Below, piece by piece: positions 25,964-34,243 of a stretch of DNA of 64,000 bases. Each line of letters opens with the position of its first letter. The first letter of the stretch is position 1. Both the position numbers and the translations under genes were made by a program. The DNA comes from Vibrio tubiashii ATCC 19109 (GTDB taxonomy: Bacteria > Pseudomonadota > Gammaproteobacteria > Enterobacterales > Vibrionaceae). The notes beneath the pieces are model-generated. The model did no database searches and had not been told where the DNA came from. It saw nothing but the letters and a program-made list of their open reading frames with translations. Location: contig NZ_CP009355.1 in the NCBI RefSeq assembly GCF_000772105.1, positions 1,426,001 through 1,490,000 of the forward strand. Direction: 5' to 3'.

Positions 25964-26424
25964 AACTGAACTCCCATTTCAGCGAGATCGTCAGTAATGA
26001 CTTGGCTAATGTTGTTAATTGCTCCAAAACGAACTTTGAGCACTTGTCCTTGGTAGATGTAATAAAGTGCTGGCATACCAATCGGCTTAAATTCACCAAT
26101 TAGAGACTGTTCTGGGTCATTCACGACGGGAAAGTCGAGTCCAAGAGCTTTCTGAAAAGCCAAGCCAACTTCGACTTCTTCATCAACGTCAACGCCGACG
26201 ACAGTAACTCCGGTACCTTCTAATTCTCCATATAACTCATTCACTTCGGGTAACTCATGACGACATGACACACACCACTCAGCAAAAAAGTCGACGATAG
26301 TGAGTTGCTCAGCATCCAGATTTAAACGCTGAGCGGCTGAATCAGTAAGTACGTCACCTTCTTGGAAGGCCATAGCCGGTATCGTCCAAATGAGAACCAG
26401 CAATACGATTATTCGATTAATCAT
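25960..26424 (-). CDS. TlpA-like periplasmic thioredoxin
   Basis: 154 residues. Signal peptide ends at MAF (~20). Thioredoxin fold with FFAEWCVSCRHELPEVNELY (active site CVSC rather than CGPC), GVDVDEEVEVGLAFQ insertion typical of TlpA/ResA proteins, and the cis-proline in GMPALYYI. Expected to reduce periplasmic disulfides with electrons from DsbD. First gene of the five-gene operon; ATG follows GGAGAAAAG. Only 29 bp separate it from the end of tadG, so read-through from the Tad locus is possible. Confidence 0.88.
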   Translation of the reverse strand: MINRIIVLLVLIWTIPAMAFQEGDVLTDSAAQRLNLDAEQLTIVDFFAEWCVSCRHELPEVNELYGELEGTGVTVVGVDVDEEVEVGLAFQKALGLDFPVVNDPEQSLIGEFKPIGMPALYYIYQGQVLKVRFGAINNISQVITDDLAEMGVQL

Positions 26425-26453
26425 CTTTTCTCCATAACTTATTGTTTTAATGT

Positions 26454-27653
26454 TTATTTATTTCCAAAATTGAGCACTGTTTCGTATTCAAGCTTTAGAA
26501 TTTGTTCAAAGTACTCATTAAGCTCTTCGGTACTATTGGCTTGAAAAACCTTGCCTGAGTTAGCTGAACCACTCTGCGCACAACGTCTAAATTGTTCGAG
26601 ACGAGGAGCTAGAACGTTAAAGCCAATGAAATTCAACTGGATACCAAATGTGTTTGACGCTTTATCACATAGACCTGCACTGATGAGTTGATCCAAAGTG
26701 TCATTTGAATCAGCACCGTCCGTCATCAGTACCAGCTTTCGGGTGGGGCTTGTAGAAGAGCGAGAGGTAACACCCCAGTCCTTCTGCCAATTGGGAGTTA
26801 GCTGCCTAATTCCCCATATCAATCCTTGATACGATGCCGTTCCTCCCGTCACAGCCAACCTGTCAATATGATTTGCCACGACATCTAGATCTGATGTCAG
26901 CGGTAATAATGGGGAAGTCGCGCTACAATCCGCTAACCATTGATTTGGCGCTTTGAAGTCAACACTCACTTTGTCGTGGGAGGCATCTAGGTTTGATACC
27001 GTCTCGCTCGCTGAGACGTTGCCTCCTTGCTTCGTCAACCCATCAACACAAAACACGCCTGCTTGCGGTAACCAAGGAGCGTTGCTGACTGAGACTCCAT
27101 CAGCGAATGGCACAACAGAGAGTTTGATATGATCTCTGCTGTTGGCTTGCGCTTGCTGGCTTTTTAACGAAGTAAGGGCATTGTTTAATATCTGCTTCAA
27201 TGCCGTAATTGAACTCGACATAGAACCAGAAATATCAAGTACCACCACCAATTCGGTTGGAGATGAAGAGACACTAGGCTCTACCCTGACCAGTTCACTT
27301 GAATTCGCACTCGCAACAAAAGAAGTGTCAGATAAAGTCAAAGAGGTGAAGATTGAGTTTAAACGATAGCCCATCTTGACCTTGCAGCCTGAAGACATGT
27401 CGGGCTCAGCCGTCACACCAACCACTTTTGGACGATAGAAATCCAAATAGCGTTGATTCATGTTCTTGTCCGCTGTCCCTGCAAAAGCACAGGCCAAACT
27501 CGCCGCATCTACAGCTTGTGTCGCACGGTTAGATAACTGAACTTGGTAACCGATAACAATAGTCGCAGCGGCCGCCACCACCATAGGAATCAACAGAGCT
27601 AAGTAGCTTAAAGATACCGAGCCTTTCTGGCGCATTATTTGGTTATTTAGCAT
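26454..27653 (-). CDS. tadG: TadG-like pilus assembly protein with von Willebrand A domain
   Basis: 399 residues from the ATG at 27653, which follows GGGAGG at 5 nt; it overlaps the tadF end by 11 bp. N-terminal TadE/G-type segment (RQKGSVSLSYLALLIPMVVAAAATIVIGYQ, one membrane helix), a short spacer, then a vWA domain (~130-395) with an intact MIDAS: DISGSMSSS and a later MTDGADSND. TadG is a surface or periplasmic protein required for Flp pilus assembly, and the vWA domain suggests metal-dependent adhesion. Last gene of the Tad locus. Confidence 0.85.
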   Translation of the reverse strand: MLNNQIMRQKGSVSLSYLALLIPMVVAAAATIVIGYQVQLSNRATQAVDAASLACAFAGTADKNMNQRYLDFYRPKVVGVTAEPDMSSGCKVKMGYRLNSIFTSLTLSDTSFVASANSSELVRVEPSVSSSPTELVVVLDISGSMSSSITALKQILNNALTSLKSQQAQANSRDHIKLSVVPFADGVSVSNAPWLPQAGVFCVDGLTKQGGNVSASETVSNLDASHDKVSVDFKAPNQWLADCSATSPLLPLTSDLDVVANHIDRLAVTGGTASYQGLIWGIRQLTPNWQKDWGVTSRSSTSPTRKLVLMTDGADSNDTLDQLISAGLCDKASNTFGIQLNFIGFNVLAPRLEQFRRCAQSGSANSGKVFQANSTEELNEYFEQILKLEYETVLNFGNK

Positions 27654-28197
27654 AGTGCCTCCCAATCATGACTGCATTGCTCGATAGTTCGCTAGGTAAA
27701 ACCAGACCATCAATCGCAAAACGAGAGTCTGGATTAAACGGCTCTAAAACGCATAGGTGCAATTTTATCAAGGTCGCTTCTCTACCGTAGAAAGCACTGG
27801 AAACTTGTTGGTTAACGGGAACCAAGCTCTTGGGCTTCACTTTTGACCCTGCCTCTTGGCATTGAGCACCTGCGATTACTGAGTAGATCGGTACATTTGA
27901 GGTCTCATCATAGATATCTAATACAACACCCACCTTTTGGCGTTCAAAGCCTGTTGGTAGCATTCGAGTAGCAACTTCCAGCAAGTTTTCAGCACTGTAT
28001 TGACGACTGTCTGGAGTCCCATTTAGGGTTCTGGAAACAGCCTCCGCTACTACAAAAGCACTGCTGTCCATGCGAGTTTGAACGTACATCAAGCGATAGA
28101 TGGAGACTAAACCAAACACGATGACCATAATGCCGAGCACGACAAAGGGGAACTCGACAACCGTTGCACCTTGTTGTGATTTGATTTTAGCGGTCAT
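27643..28197 (-). CDS. tadF: TadF-like minor pseudopilin
   Basis: 184 residues. N-terminus KIKSQQGATVVEFPFVVLGIMVIVFGLVSIYRLMYVQ is a class III-type prepilin segment: basic leader, QG before ATVVEF (Gly|Ala cleavage, Glu at +5), then a hydrophobic helix. TadE and TadF are minor pseudopilins processed by a TadV peptidase. Overlaps tadE by 11 bp and tadG by 11 bp. Confidence 0.82.
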   Translation of the reverse strand: MTAKIKSQQGATVVEFPFVVLGIMVIVFGLVSIYRLMYVQTRMDSSAFVVAEAVSRTLNGTPDSRQYSAENLLEVATRMLPTGFERQKVGVVLDIYDETSNVPIYSVIAGAQCQEAGSKVKPKSLVPVNQQVSSAFYGREATLIKLHLCVLEPFNPDSRFAIDGLVLPSELSSNAVMIGRHYAK

Positions 28198-28615
28198 AGC
28201 TCACCACAACCGTTCGCTTCAAAGTCGTCACTTCTGAAAAGGCTTCATTCAATCGCGGAACCACTAGGAAGGCGAATCGATATGAAACACTGTACTCCCC
28301 CAAAATAGCTTGTGAGGATGACACTGGAGTTTTCTGTGCCAACTGAGCGAAGGTTTTTGCGTAGCGAGGTTGACTCACTTCAATATCCTCAGAGCGCAAA
28401 AGAGGAAACTCCGCAATACGAGCCTCAAACTTTTGGTCCGCAGCATACGAAGGGCTTAGTACTCTCACTTCACGTATCGCGCTGCTTACCGCAGACTCAA
28501 AGATCATATTGACCCACAAGAATCGGGTTAACTCGAAAATCGCCAACATCAATAGCATAAAAGGCAACGCTATCATGGCGAATTCAAGAGTTTGGCTGCC
28601 TTGTTGACGCTTCAT
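28187..28615 (-). CDS. tadE: TadE-like minor pseudopilin
   Basis: 142 residues. N-terminus MKRQQGSQTLEFAMIALPFMLLMLAIFELTR: QG|SQTLEF prepilin site, then the hydrophobic helix. Start overlaps the tadD stop by 4 bp. The DUF/TadE pattern is clear over the first 45 residues; the remainder is variable, as in the family. Confidence 0.85.
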   Translation of the reverse strand: MKRQQGSQTLEFAMIALPFMLLMLAIFELTRFLWVNMIFESAVSSAIREVRVLSPSYAADQKFEARIAEFPLLRSEDIEVSQPRYAKTFAQLAQKTPVSSSQAILGEYSVSYRFAFLVVPRLNEAFSEVTTLKRTVVVSYDR

Positions 28616-29352
28616 TTAGACACACCACCAAACTTGTTCGCCACACTCTGATAAAAACGAGCATTATTCTCTAGTTCTACTTGTGACAGGTCTTGCTGAG
28701 CGACTACTTTCGCTGCTTCCGCATCCCCACTCATCGCATATGACAACGCTAAGTTAAGCCGTAGCTTACTGCTAGCCTCTCCCCTTTGATAAATGGGATA
28801 CAGAATCCGAATACTCTGTTGAGGGTTGCCATCTAGCATCCATGCCAATGCCATATTGTTTCTATATTCAAGACTATCTGGTTTTAATGCGAGCGCGTCA
28901 GAGAAAGCTTTTCTTGCCAATCCATATTGATGATTGAGGGAATGAGTGACCCCAAGGCTGTTTAAAGCGACATCGTCATTAGCGTCACCCTTTACCGACT
29001 TTTCAAGTGAAGATTGAGCTTGTACCAAGTTGCCGAGAGCCAAGTGCGCACGACCAATTTCCCTCTCAAATTGATACGAAGGCGCGAGCTGATTACCCTT
29101 ATTCAGATAGTGCAATGCTTCATCAAAACGAGCGGATTGATTGCATGCGGAACCGGCGAGAAACAATAGTTCAGTATCATTTGGGCTGATAACCAAGCGC
29201 TGTTTATAAATTGTCAGCGCATTATCTGCATGCCCATTTAACAAGGCTGTATTGGCTAGTTTTAAATCTTCCTGCGCGCTATTGGTTTCTGGCGCAGACT
29301 GGCAACCCACTAGCAAGCCGCAAAGCGCGATGGAAACAAGAGTTTTGATCAT
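28612..29352 (-). CDS. tadD: TadD lipoprotein with TPR repeats
   Basis: 246 residues from the ATG at 29352, which overlaps the tadC stop (ATGA). Lipobox LVGC gives Cys17 as the lipidated residue. Four to five TPR units follow (~30-215), for example AFSDALALKPDSLEYRNNMALAWMLDGN. TadD is an outer-membrane-linked assembly factor (pilotin-like) for the Rcp secretin. A longer open frame upstream (to 29472) lies inside tadC and would remove the signal peptide, so it was not used. Confidence 0.88.
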   Translation of the reverse strand: MIKTLVSIALCGLLVGCQSAPETNSAQEDLKLANTALLNGHADNALTIYKQRLVISPNDTELLFLAGSACNQSARFDEALHYLNKGNQLAPSYQFEREIGRAHLALGNLVQAQSSLEKSVKGDANDDVALNSLGVTHSLNHQYGLARKAFSDALALKPDSLEYRNNMALAWMLDGNPQQSIRILYPIYQRGEASSKLRLNLALSYAMSGDAEAAKVVAQQDLSQVELENNARFYQSVANKFGGVSK

Positions 29353-30203
29353 AATTGCCCCAATGTGTCGAATAGGCTTAAGACGATTGGCGCTACGATA
29401 ATGACCACAACGGGCAACATGATGAATACGACCAATGGAAAAGACATTTTGGATGGGATCTTGCCGACCCATTCTTCGAGTTCTAGCAGATGATACTGGC
29501 GACTATCGGAGGCAATAAGCTTGAGCGCCTCTGACATAGGAGTACCAAATTTAAGTGCTTGCGACATGGTAACCACCATGTTGTTCACTTCAGGTAGAGA
29601 CAAGCGCTCATCGAGGTTATCTAGAGCTTGATATGGGGAATCAAGTACTGACATTTCAGTCGCAGTTAGTAACCATTCCCGTGATAGCGCCCTTGAGATA
29701 GACTCCATCTCACCGCCAACGGTTCTGAAAGTTTCCTCTAGTGGCAAACCAGAATTCACACATACCACCATCAGATCCAAAGCATCTGGCGTAATTCGTG
29801 CAATCTCTTGACGAACGATTTCCACTCGCCAGTCGAGGACCTTATCGACCGCAATACCAACCGAAATTGCAATTGCAATACCCTGAGCAAAACCTGCCGC
29901 ATTCATCTCTAGCTGCTGCGAAACCATCCACACTGAGCCACCTATGAGCATGAGTGTTAAGCGCATCAGCATAAAGACCGTCTCAGCATAACTGGCTGAA
30001 TAGCCGATCATTGCAAGCTTTTTCCCGCGTTTAGGGTTCGTCGCCCATCGCCATTTGTTACCTGAAGCCTTTGGAGCGGAAACTGATGTGGCGACTTTGT
30101 TCAGCCTTTGCTTTACTGCATCTCTTTGCGATGCATAGAAATAGCTTGAAATGGCCCCGATGACTCCCATGAGCACCAGGCCAATCCCCAACATAGATAT
30201 CAT
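29349..30203 (-). CDS. tadC: TadC inner-membrane platform protein
   Basis: 284 residues with a T2SSF domain (~150-275): VCVNSGLPLEETFRTVGGEM, ALKFGTPMSEALKLIAS. Membrane helices lie near 1-20, 75-120 and 250-280. Works as partner of TadB in the pilus assembly platform driven by TadA. Overlaps tadB by 4 bp and tadD by 4 bp. Confidence 0.9.
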   Translation of the reverse strand: MISMLGIGLVLMGVIGAISSYFYASQRDAVKQRLNKVATSVSAPKASGNKWRWATNPKRGKKLAMIGYSASYAETVFMLMRLTLMLIGGSVWMVSQQLEMNAAGFAQGIAIAISVGIAVDKVLDWRVEIVRQEIARITPDALDLMVVCVNSGLPLEETFRTVGGEMESISRALSREWLLTATEMSVLDSPYQALDNLDERLSLPEVNNMVVTMSQALKFGTPMSEALKLIASDSRQYHLLELEEWVGKIPSKMSFPLVVFIMLPVVVIIVAPIVLSLFDTLGQL

Positions 30204-31114
30204 GAAAACCTCCAGTTTTTAGTCAGCGCTTGGAGGAGTGCAGCTCCCATTAAAATACTGATGCCGCAGTAAATTAGAACCGCTTGTCCACTTTCTGTAT
30301 CAATCAATAGCGAGAACAAAGAAGGGTCCATCCAGGCAACAACGCTAAGTAAAGCAAACGGAAGAATCGACAAAAAGCGAGCCGTCATACGAGGCTCTGA
30401 AGTCAAACTTTTTACTTTTTTCTGCATGGCACGATTGTCGTGCAAAGTGCGGCTTAAGCTATGCAGGATATCTCTCAGTTGACCACCATTACTTTGGTTA
30501 AGAATCAAAGCGACCGAAAAATAGCGAAATGCTTTGTATGGAAGACGTGCGCACGCCTCATCAAGCGTACTGCGTAGGCTACGCCCCAAGGAAAGCTGAT
30601 CCTGAATTAGCAGAAATTCACGGCCAAGTAATCCTGACTGAGACTGAGCAACTTGTTCAATCGCTTGAGGAACAGACAGTCCCGCAGAAACAGCACGACT
30701 GATTAAGCCAAGTACTTGCGTTATGTCTCGCTCAAATTCTTCTGACTGCTGACGCTTACGAACAATGTACAGAGCGCAACACGCCAACAATCCAGCGGTA
30801 AGACCGCTGATTATCCGCCAAGACCAAGCAACCTCTGTAACGAAATAAAAGCTCAGACATGGTAAAGCGATCATACCAAGAGTAAGGACGAGCTTATCGC
30901 CTCTGGAAAACAAGGCATCCAAACGGGCAAACAAACTTCTCACAATGCCTTTAGACGTTGCTTTCTTTATGATCGAAAGTTCAGCGTCATGCCTTGGGGA
31001 TAACGCCACCGAATCGACCCGTTGCTTAACCACTTTCTTGAGCGAGTGTTGACGCAACAAGTACAAAATAGCTAACAGAAAGAAAACAACAGCAAAAACT
31101 AAAACCTGAATCAT
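30200..31114 (-). CDS. tadB: TadB inner-membrane platform protein
   Basis: 304 residues. N-terminal membrane helix (1-17), two more around 75-115, and a T2SSF domain (~130-260) with GLISRAVSAGLSVPQAIEQVA and LNQSNGGQLRDILHSLS. Pairs with TadC. Shares one base with the tadA stop (TAATG), indicating translational coupling. Confidence 0.9.
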   Translation of the reverse strand: MIQVLVFAVVFFLLAILYLLRQHSLKKVVKQRVDSVALSPRHDAELSIIKKATSKGIVRSLFARLDALFSRGDKLVLTLGMIALPCLSFYFVTEVAWSWRIISGLTAGLLACCALYIVRKRQQSEEFERDITQVLGLISRAVSAGLSVPQAIEQVAQSQSGLLGREFLLIQDQLSLGRSLRSTLDEACARLPYKAFRYFSVALILNQSNGGQLRDILHSLSRTLHDNRAMQKKVKSLTSEPRMTARFLSILPFALLSVVAWMDPSLFSLLIDTESGQAVLIYCGISILMGAALLQALTKNWRFS

Positions 31115-32448
31115 TAATCCAGCTCCATAGCACTGCGAAGTTGTGGCTCCAACTGGTAATAGCTTGCTTTGTCGGCAAATCCTGGCACGGTTTTGGCGCT
31201 TTGGAAGTGACCAAATAGGTTACCTTGAACATCCTCGCCTTGTGAGACATAACGATAGAGGTCTTGGGTAACGTACTGCTCACCTTCTAACCCAAGAATT
31301 TCAGTAATGGCAACCACGCGACGTTTGCCATCTCGCATTCGCTCTACCTGAACAACAATGTCGACCGTATCTGCCACCTGACGACGCAATGCGAATAGCG
31401 GAAGGCTAGACTGCGCCATCATCAGCATATTTTCGATTCGAACCAGAGCATCTGTTGGTGAGTTAGCATGCAAGGTAGACAAAGAACCATCGTGGCCAGT
31501 GTTCATTGCTTGCATCATTTCGAACGCTTCATCACCGCGGACTTCACCTAGAATGATTCGATCTGGTCGCATACGCAGCGCATTTTTCACTAATTCCCTC
31601 TGGCCTATAGCCGGCAAACCCTCTGCATTGGCAGGGCGAGTTTCCGCGCGAACAACATGTGGTTGCTGCAACTTAAGCTCTGCTGCATCCTCAATTGTGA
31701 CAATACGTTCATTAGGCGAGATGCTAAAAGAAAGCGCATTGAGTAAGGTAGTTTTACCAGCACCCGTTCCACCCGCGACGAGTACGTTCAAGCGGCTACG
31801 GACAACGACATCAAGCAACTTAACCATTCCTTGCGACATCGCGCCGTTTTCAGCCAATTGATTCAAAGACATTTTGTCTTGGCTAAATTTACGGATGGAA
31901 ATGTAAGTACCATCGAGTGCCAGAGGAGGTATCATGACGTTGACACGGCTACCATCTTCCAAGCGAGCATCAACCAAGGGTGACGTTTCATCAATTCTAC
32001 GACCAATTTTTCCTACTATACGTCGAGCTAGATTGAGCAGCTGTTCTTCACTACGAAACACCACGTTGGTTTTTTGTAGTTTGCCTAACTTCTCTACATA
32101 CACTTCGCGATAACCATTGACCATAATATCGGTGACGACAGGGTCATCGATTAAAGGTTGTAGCGGCCCTAGACCGCGCAACTCATCAACAAGCTGCTTC
32201 ACTACCAGAGAAACATCTCGATGTCCTAGTGGTAGCTGATCCGTAGCAACAATCTCGTTGACGAGCATATGGATTCTGCCTTCAAGCTCTTTCGCTGAAA
32301 GCTTTACCACCACACTCGCCTCAATGGCATTGACGACCTGAGCATGAATGCTTTGATAATGCTCGCGTACGGGATCCGTTGCTTTCTCTTGCACCACACT
32401 ACTTAACGTATGATTCGAACGCGTTTTGACTCTAGAATGACCAAACAT
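31114..32448 (-). CDS. tadA: TadA (CpaF) pilus assembly/retraction ATPase
   Basis: 444 residues, type II/IV secretion ATPase. N-terminal three-helix part, then the ATPase core: GGTGAGKTTLLNALS (Walker A, ~223-237), acidic box VTIEDAAELKL, Walker B region RIILGEVRGDEAFEMMQAMNTGHDGS, and His box HANSPTDAL. It energises Flp pilus extension, and in Caulobacter also retraction. Start codon overlaps the tadZ stop by one base. Confidence 0.95.
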   Translation of the reverse strand: MFGHSRVKTRSNHTLSSVVQEKATDPVREHYQSIHAQVVNAIEASVVVKLSAKELEGRIHMLVNEIVATDQLPLGHRDVSLVVKQLVDELRGLGPLQPLIDDPVVTDIMVNGYREVYVEKLGKLQKTNVVFRSEEQLLNLARRIVGKIGRRIDETSPLVDARLEDGSRVNVMIPPLALDGTYISIRKFSQDKMSLNQLAENGAMSQGMVKLLDVVVRSRLNVLVAGGTGAGKTTLLNALSFSISPNERIVTIEDAAELKLQQPHVVRAETRPANAEGLPAIGQRELVKNALRMRPDRIILGEVRGDEAFEMMQAMNTGHDGSLSTLHANSPTDALVRIENMLMMAQSSLPLFALRRQVADTVDIVVQVERMRDGKRRVVAITEILGLEGEQYVTQDLYRYVSQGEDVQGNLFGHFQSAKTVPGFADKASYYQLEPQLRSAMELD

Positions 32449-33611
32449 TACGCACCTCTTCGCCAGAAGCGAGGTTTAGCGACGGCAACTTGCCCAGAAG
32501 CAAGATCAGCCAGTTGCGCGAAAGCACGATTTACTTTGCGGTTACCTTTCAAAGACGATTGACCAAGCGCGCCTTTAGCAAGGAAATGTGTCGGAGCAAA
32601 TGGCATAACCACGTCCACCCCAAATCCAAGCGCTCGCTGAATGTCATGACAAGAGATAAGCGACGCTTTATCTGATTTAGTGTGGTTCGCCACTACAACA
32701 TTGGTTTTACCTGACTGCGGCTGCTGTGAACTTTCTAGGGCGGAAAGGATTTGACCAGCATTTCGTATCGACGCCAGTGTCGGCTCAACTACAATAACCC
32801 TAACATCCGCATGTGCTAAGGAACTGAAACCAATCTGGTCACGCAGAGAGAACGATGGAAGGTCTAGAATAAGCTTGTCACTATGAGATAAGCAGAACTT
32901 GCGAAAATGATCTAATGCACTTTTCTCAGGCCAAAATGGACTCACATCTAGCGGTAAGTAGCCGGTAAATAAGCTTATTCCTTCCCCAACTTGAATCGCG
33001 CTGCGTTCATAAACTACCGGCTCTAAACGCTCTGGGAATTGCAGCATCTCTACTAGTGAGGTATTGCCTTGAACATCAAACTGCAAGTCAAGGTCACCGG
33101 TAGAAAAGTCCATATCAGCAACCGATATGGTGTCTCCTCTTTGGTGCAATTCTCGGGCAAGGTTAGCAGCAATGGTTGAGGCTCCAACGCCTCCTTTAGA
33201 ACCGACCACAGAGATGACTTGGCCTTTACTCTCTTCTTGAAAAGAAGTCTGAAAGTCAACGTTATTTAGTGCACCAGCTTCTACGGGATTTAACACATAC
33301 TCTTGTGCCCCTGCTTTCACCACTGTTCGATAAAATGCAATTTGTTCATTACTGCCAATGGCAACAATATGACATCCAGTACGAACTTTGAGCGCATGAA
33401 TCAGAGCTTGCGCCTGCTCTAACGGCTGTTCAATGATATCCAAGGCAATGACTTTAAAGGCATGCTTAACAACCTGTTTGACGATTTCCTCTTCATTAAT
33501 CGCCACGCTAGTCAAAGAGGTGATGCCCTGCTCCGCAAAAGCGGTGCTTAGAGCGTACGAGTCCAATAACGGGGAAGCCGCGACTAAAACAGAGATATTT
33601 TGCTTTTGCAT
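32448..33611 (-). CDS. tadZ: TadZ (CpaE) pilus-positioning ATPase-like protein
   Basis: 387 residues from the ATG at 33611, one base after the cpaD stop; an upstream frame to 33665 lies within cpaD. N-terminal receiver-like domain without a full acidic pocket (~1-125), then a MinD/ParA-type domain with deviant Walker A GSKGGVGASTIAANLAR (~135-151) and DMDFSTGDLDLQFD. TadZ/CpaE localises the Tad apparatus, often to a pole. Confidence 0.88.
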   Translation of the reverse strand: MQKQNISVLVAASPLLDSYALSTAFAEQGITSLTSVAINEEEIVKQVVKHAFKVIALDIIEQPLEQAQALIHALKVRTGCHIVAIGSNEQIAFYRTVVKAGAQEYVLNPVEAGALNNVDFQTSFQEESKGQVISVVGSKGGVGASTIAANLARELHQRGDTISVADMDFSTGDLDLQFDVQGNTSLVEMLQFPERLEPVVYERSAIQVGEGISLFTGYLPLDVSPFWPEKSALDHFRKFCLSHSDKLILDLPSFSLRDQIGFSSLAHADVRVIVVEPTLASIRNAGQILSALESSQQPQSGKTNVVVANHTKSDKASLISCHDIQRALGFGVDVVMPFAPTHFLAKGALGQSSLKGNRKVNRAFAQLADLASGQVAVAKPRFWRRGA

Positions 33612-33612
33612 A

Positions 33613-34236
33613 TTAGTTAGTTCCAAACGCAGACGGTAAAGTTTGCTGAGTATCTTCAGCCCCATTGGTGGAAGGTGGTGCGATATAGCTGTCTATCGCC
33701 GATACAGCCTTAGCACCATTGGTTGGACCGAGCTCTTCACCAACAATGAGGTCTTTCGGATTTGCTACCATTTGCGCGAGTGCAGTTTGGTTAGCACAAC
33801 CGAAGGATGGGTGTGTTTTAAACTGGTTTAAAAAGGTATTGCTGTATTTTTGAGGCTGACATTTCGGCACTTTGGCACGGAAAGATTCGACAAAAATTTG
33901 AATGTCACCCACTTTGGATTGTTCTATATGCGCTTGTTCTATATTGCTCAGCGACATTCCTTGCAATGCAAGGGTATTGACGATGCGTGACGCTTGAGCT
34001 TGCCCCTTCTTGGTGTGGCTAACTACTTTCGCCCTTAGTGCATACGGCGTTCCCTTACGCTCAATAAAAGTACGTACGTCTTGTCGCTGCTGCGAAGACA
34101 GAGCATTGCCTTTTAGATTGAGCGTTAGCTTATTGGTTACCGCGACAACATTAATTGTTGGCTCACGCTCAATAGGCGCAGAACTACAGCCACCTAAGAT
34201 GATCAGAGCGGGAATTAAATACTTCATCATTCTCAT
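33613..34236 (-). CDS. CpaD/RcpB-family pilus biogenesis lipoprotein
   Basis: 207 residues from the ATG at 34236, which follows GAGG at 6 nt; start choice is supported by the lipobox ILGGC 17 residues in. The CpaD signature SFGCANQTALAQMVANPKDLIVG is near residue 155-177. Acts at the outer membrane with the secretin. It sits between the secretin and tadZ genes in the expected order. Confidence 0.85.
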   Translation of the reverse strand: MRMMKYLIPALIILGGCSSAPIEREPTINVVAVTNKLTLNLKGNALSSQQRQDVRTFIERKGTPYALRAKVVSHTKKGQAQASRIVNTLALQGMSLSNIEQAHIEQSKVGDIQIFVESFRAKVPKCQPQKYSNTFLNQFKTHPSFGCANQTALAQMVANPKDLIVGEELGPTNGAKAVSAIDSYIAPPSTNGAEDTQQTLPSAFGTN

Positions 34237-34243
34237 AATTACC

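Noticed and set aside
29353..29472. Upstream extension of tadD
   Set aside because: Lies in tadC and would place the lipobox 57 residues inside the protein.
31499..31861. 120-codon frame antisense to tadA
   Set aside because: Covers the conserved ATPase motifs of TadA; no independent support.
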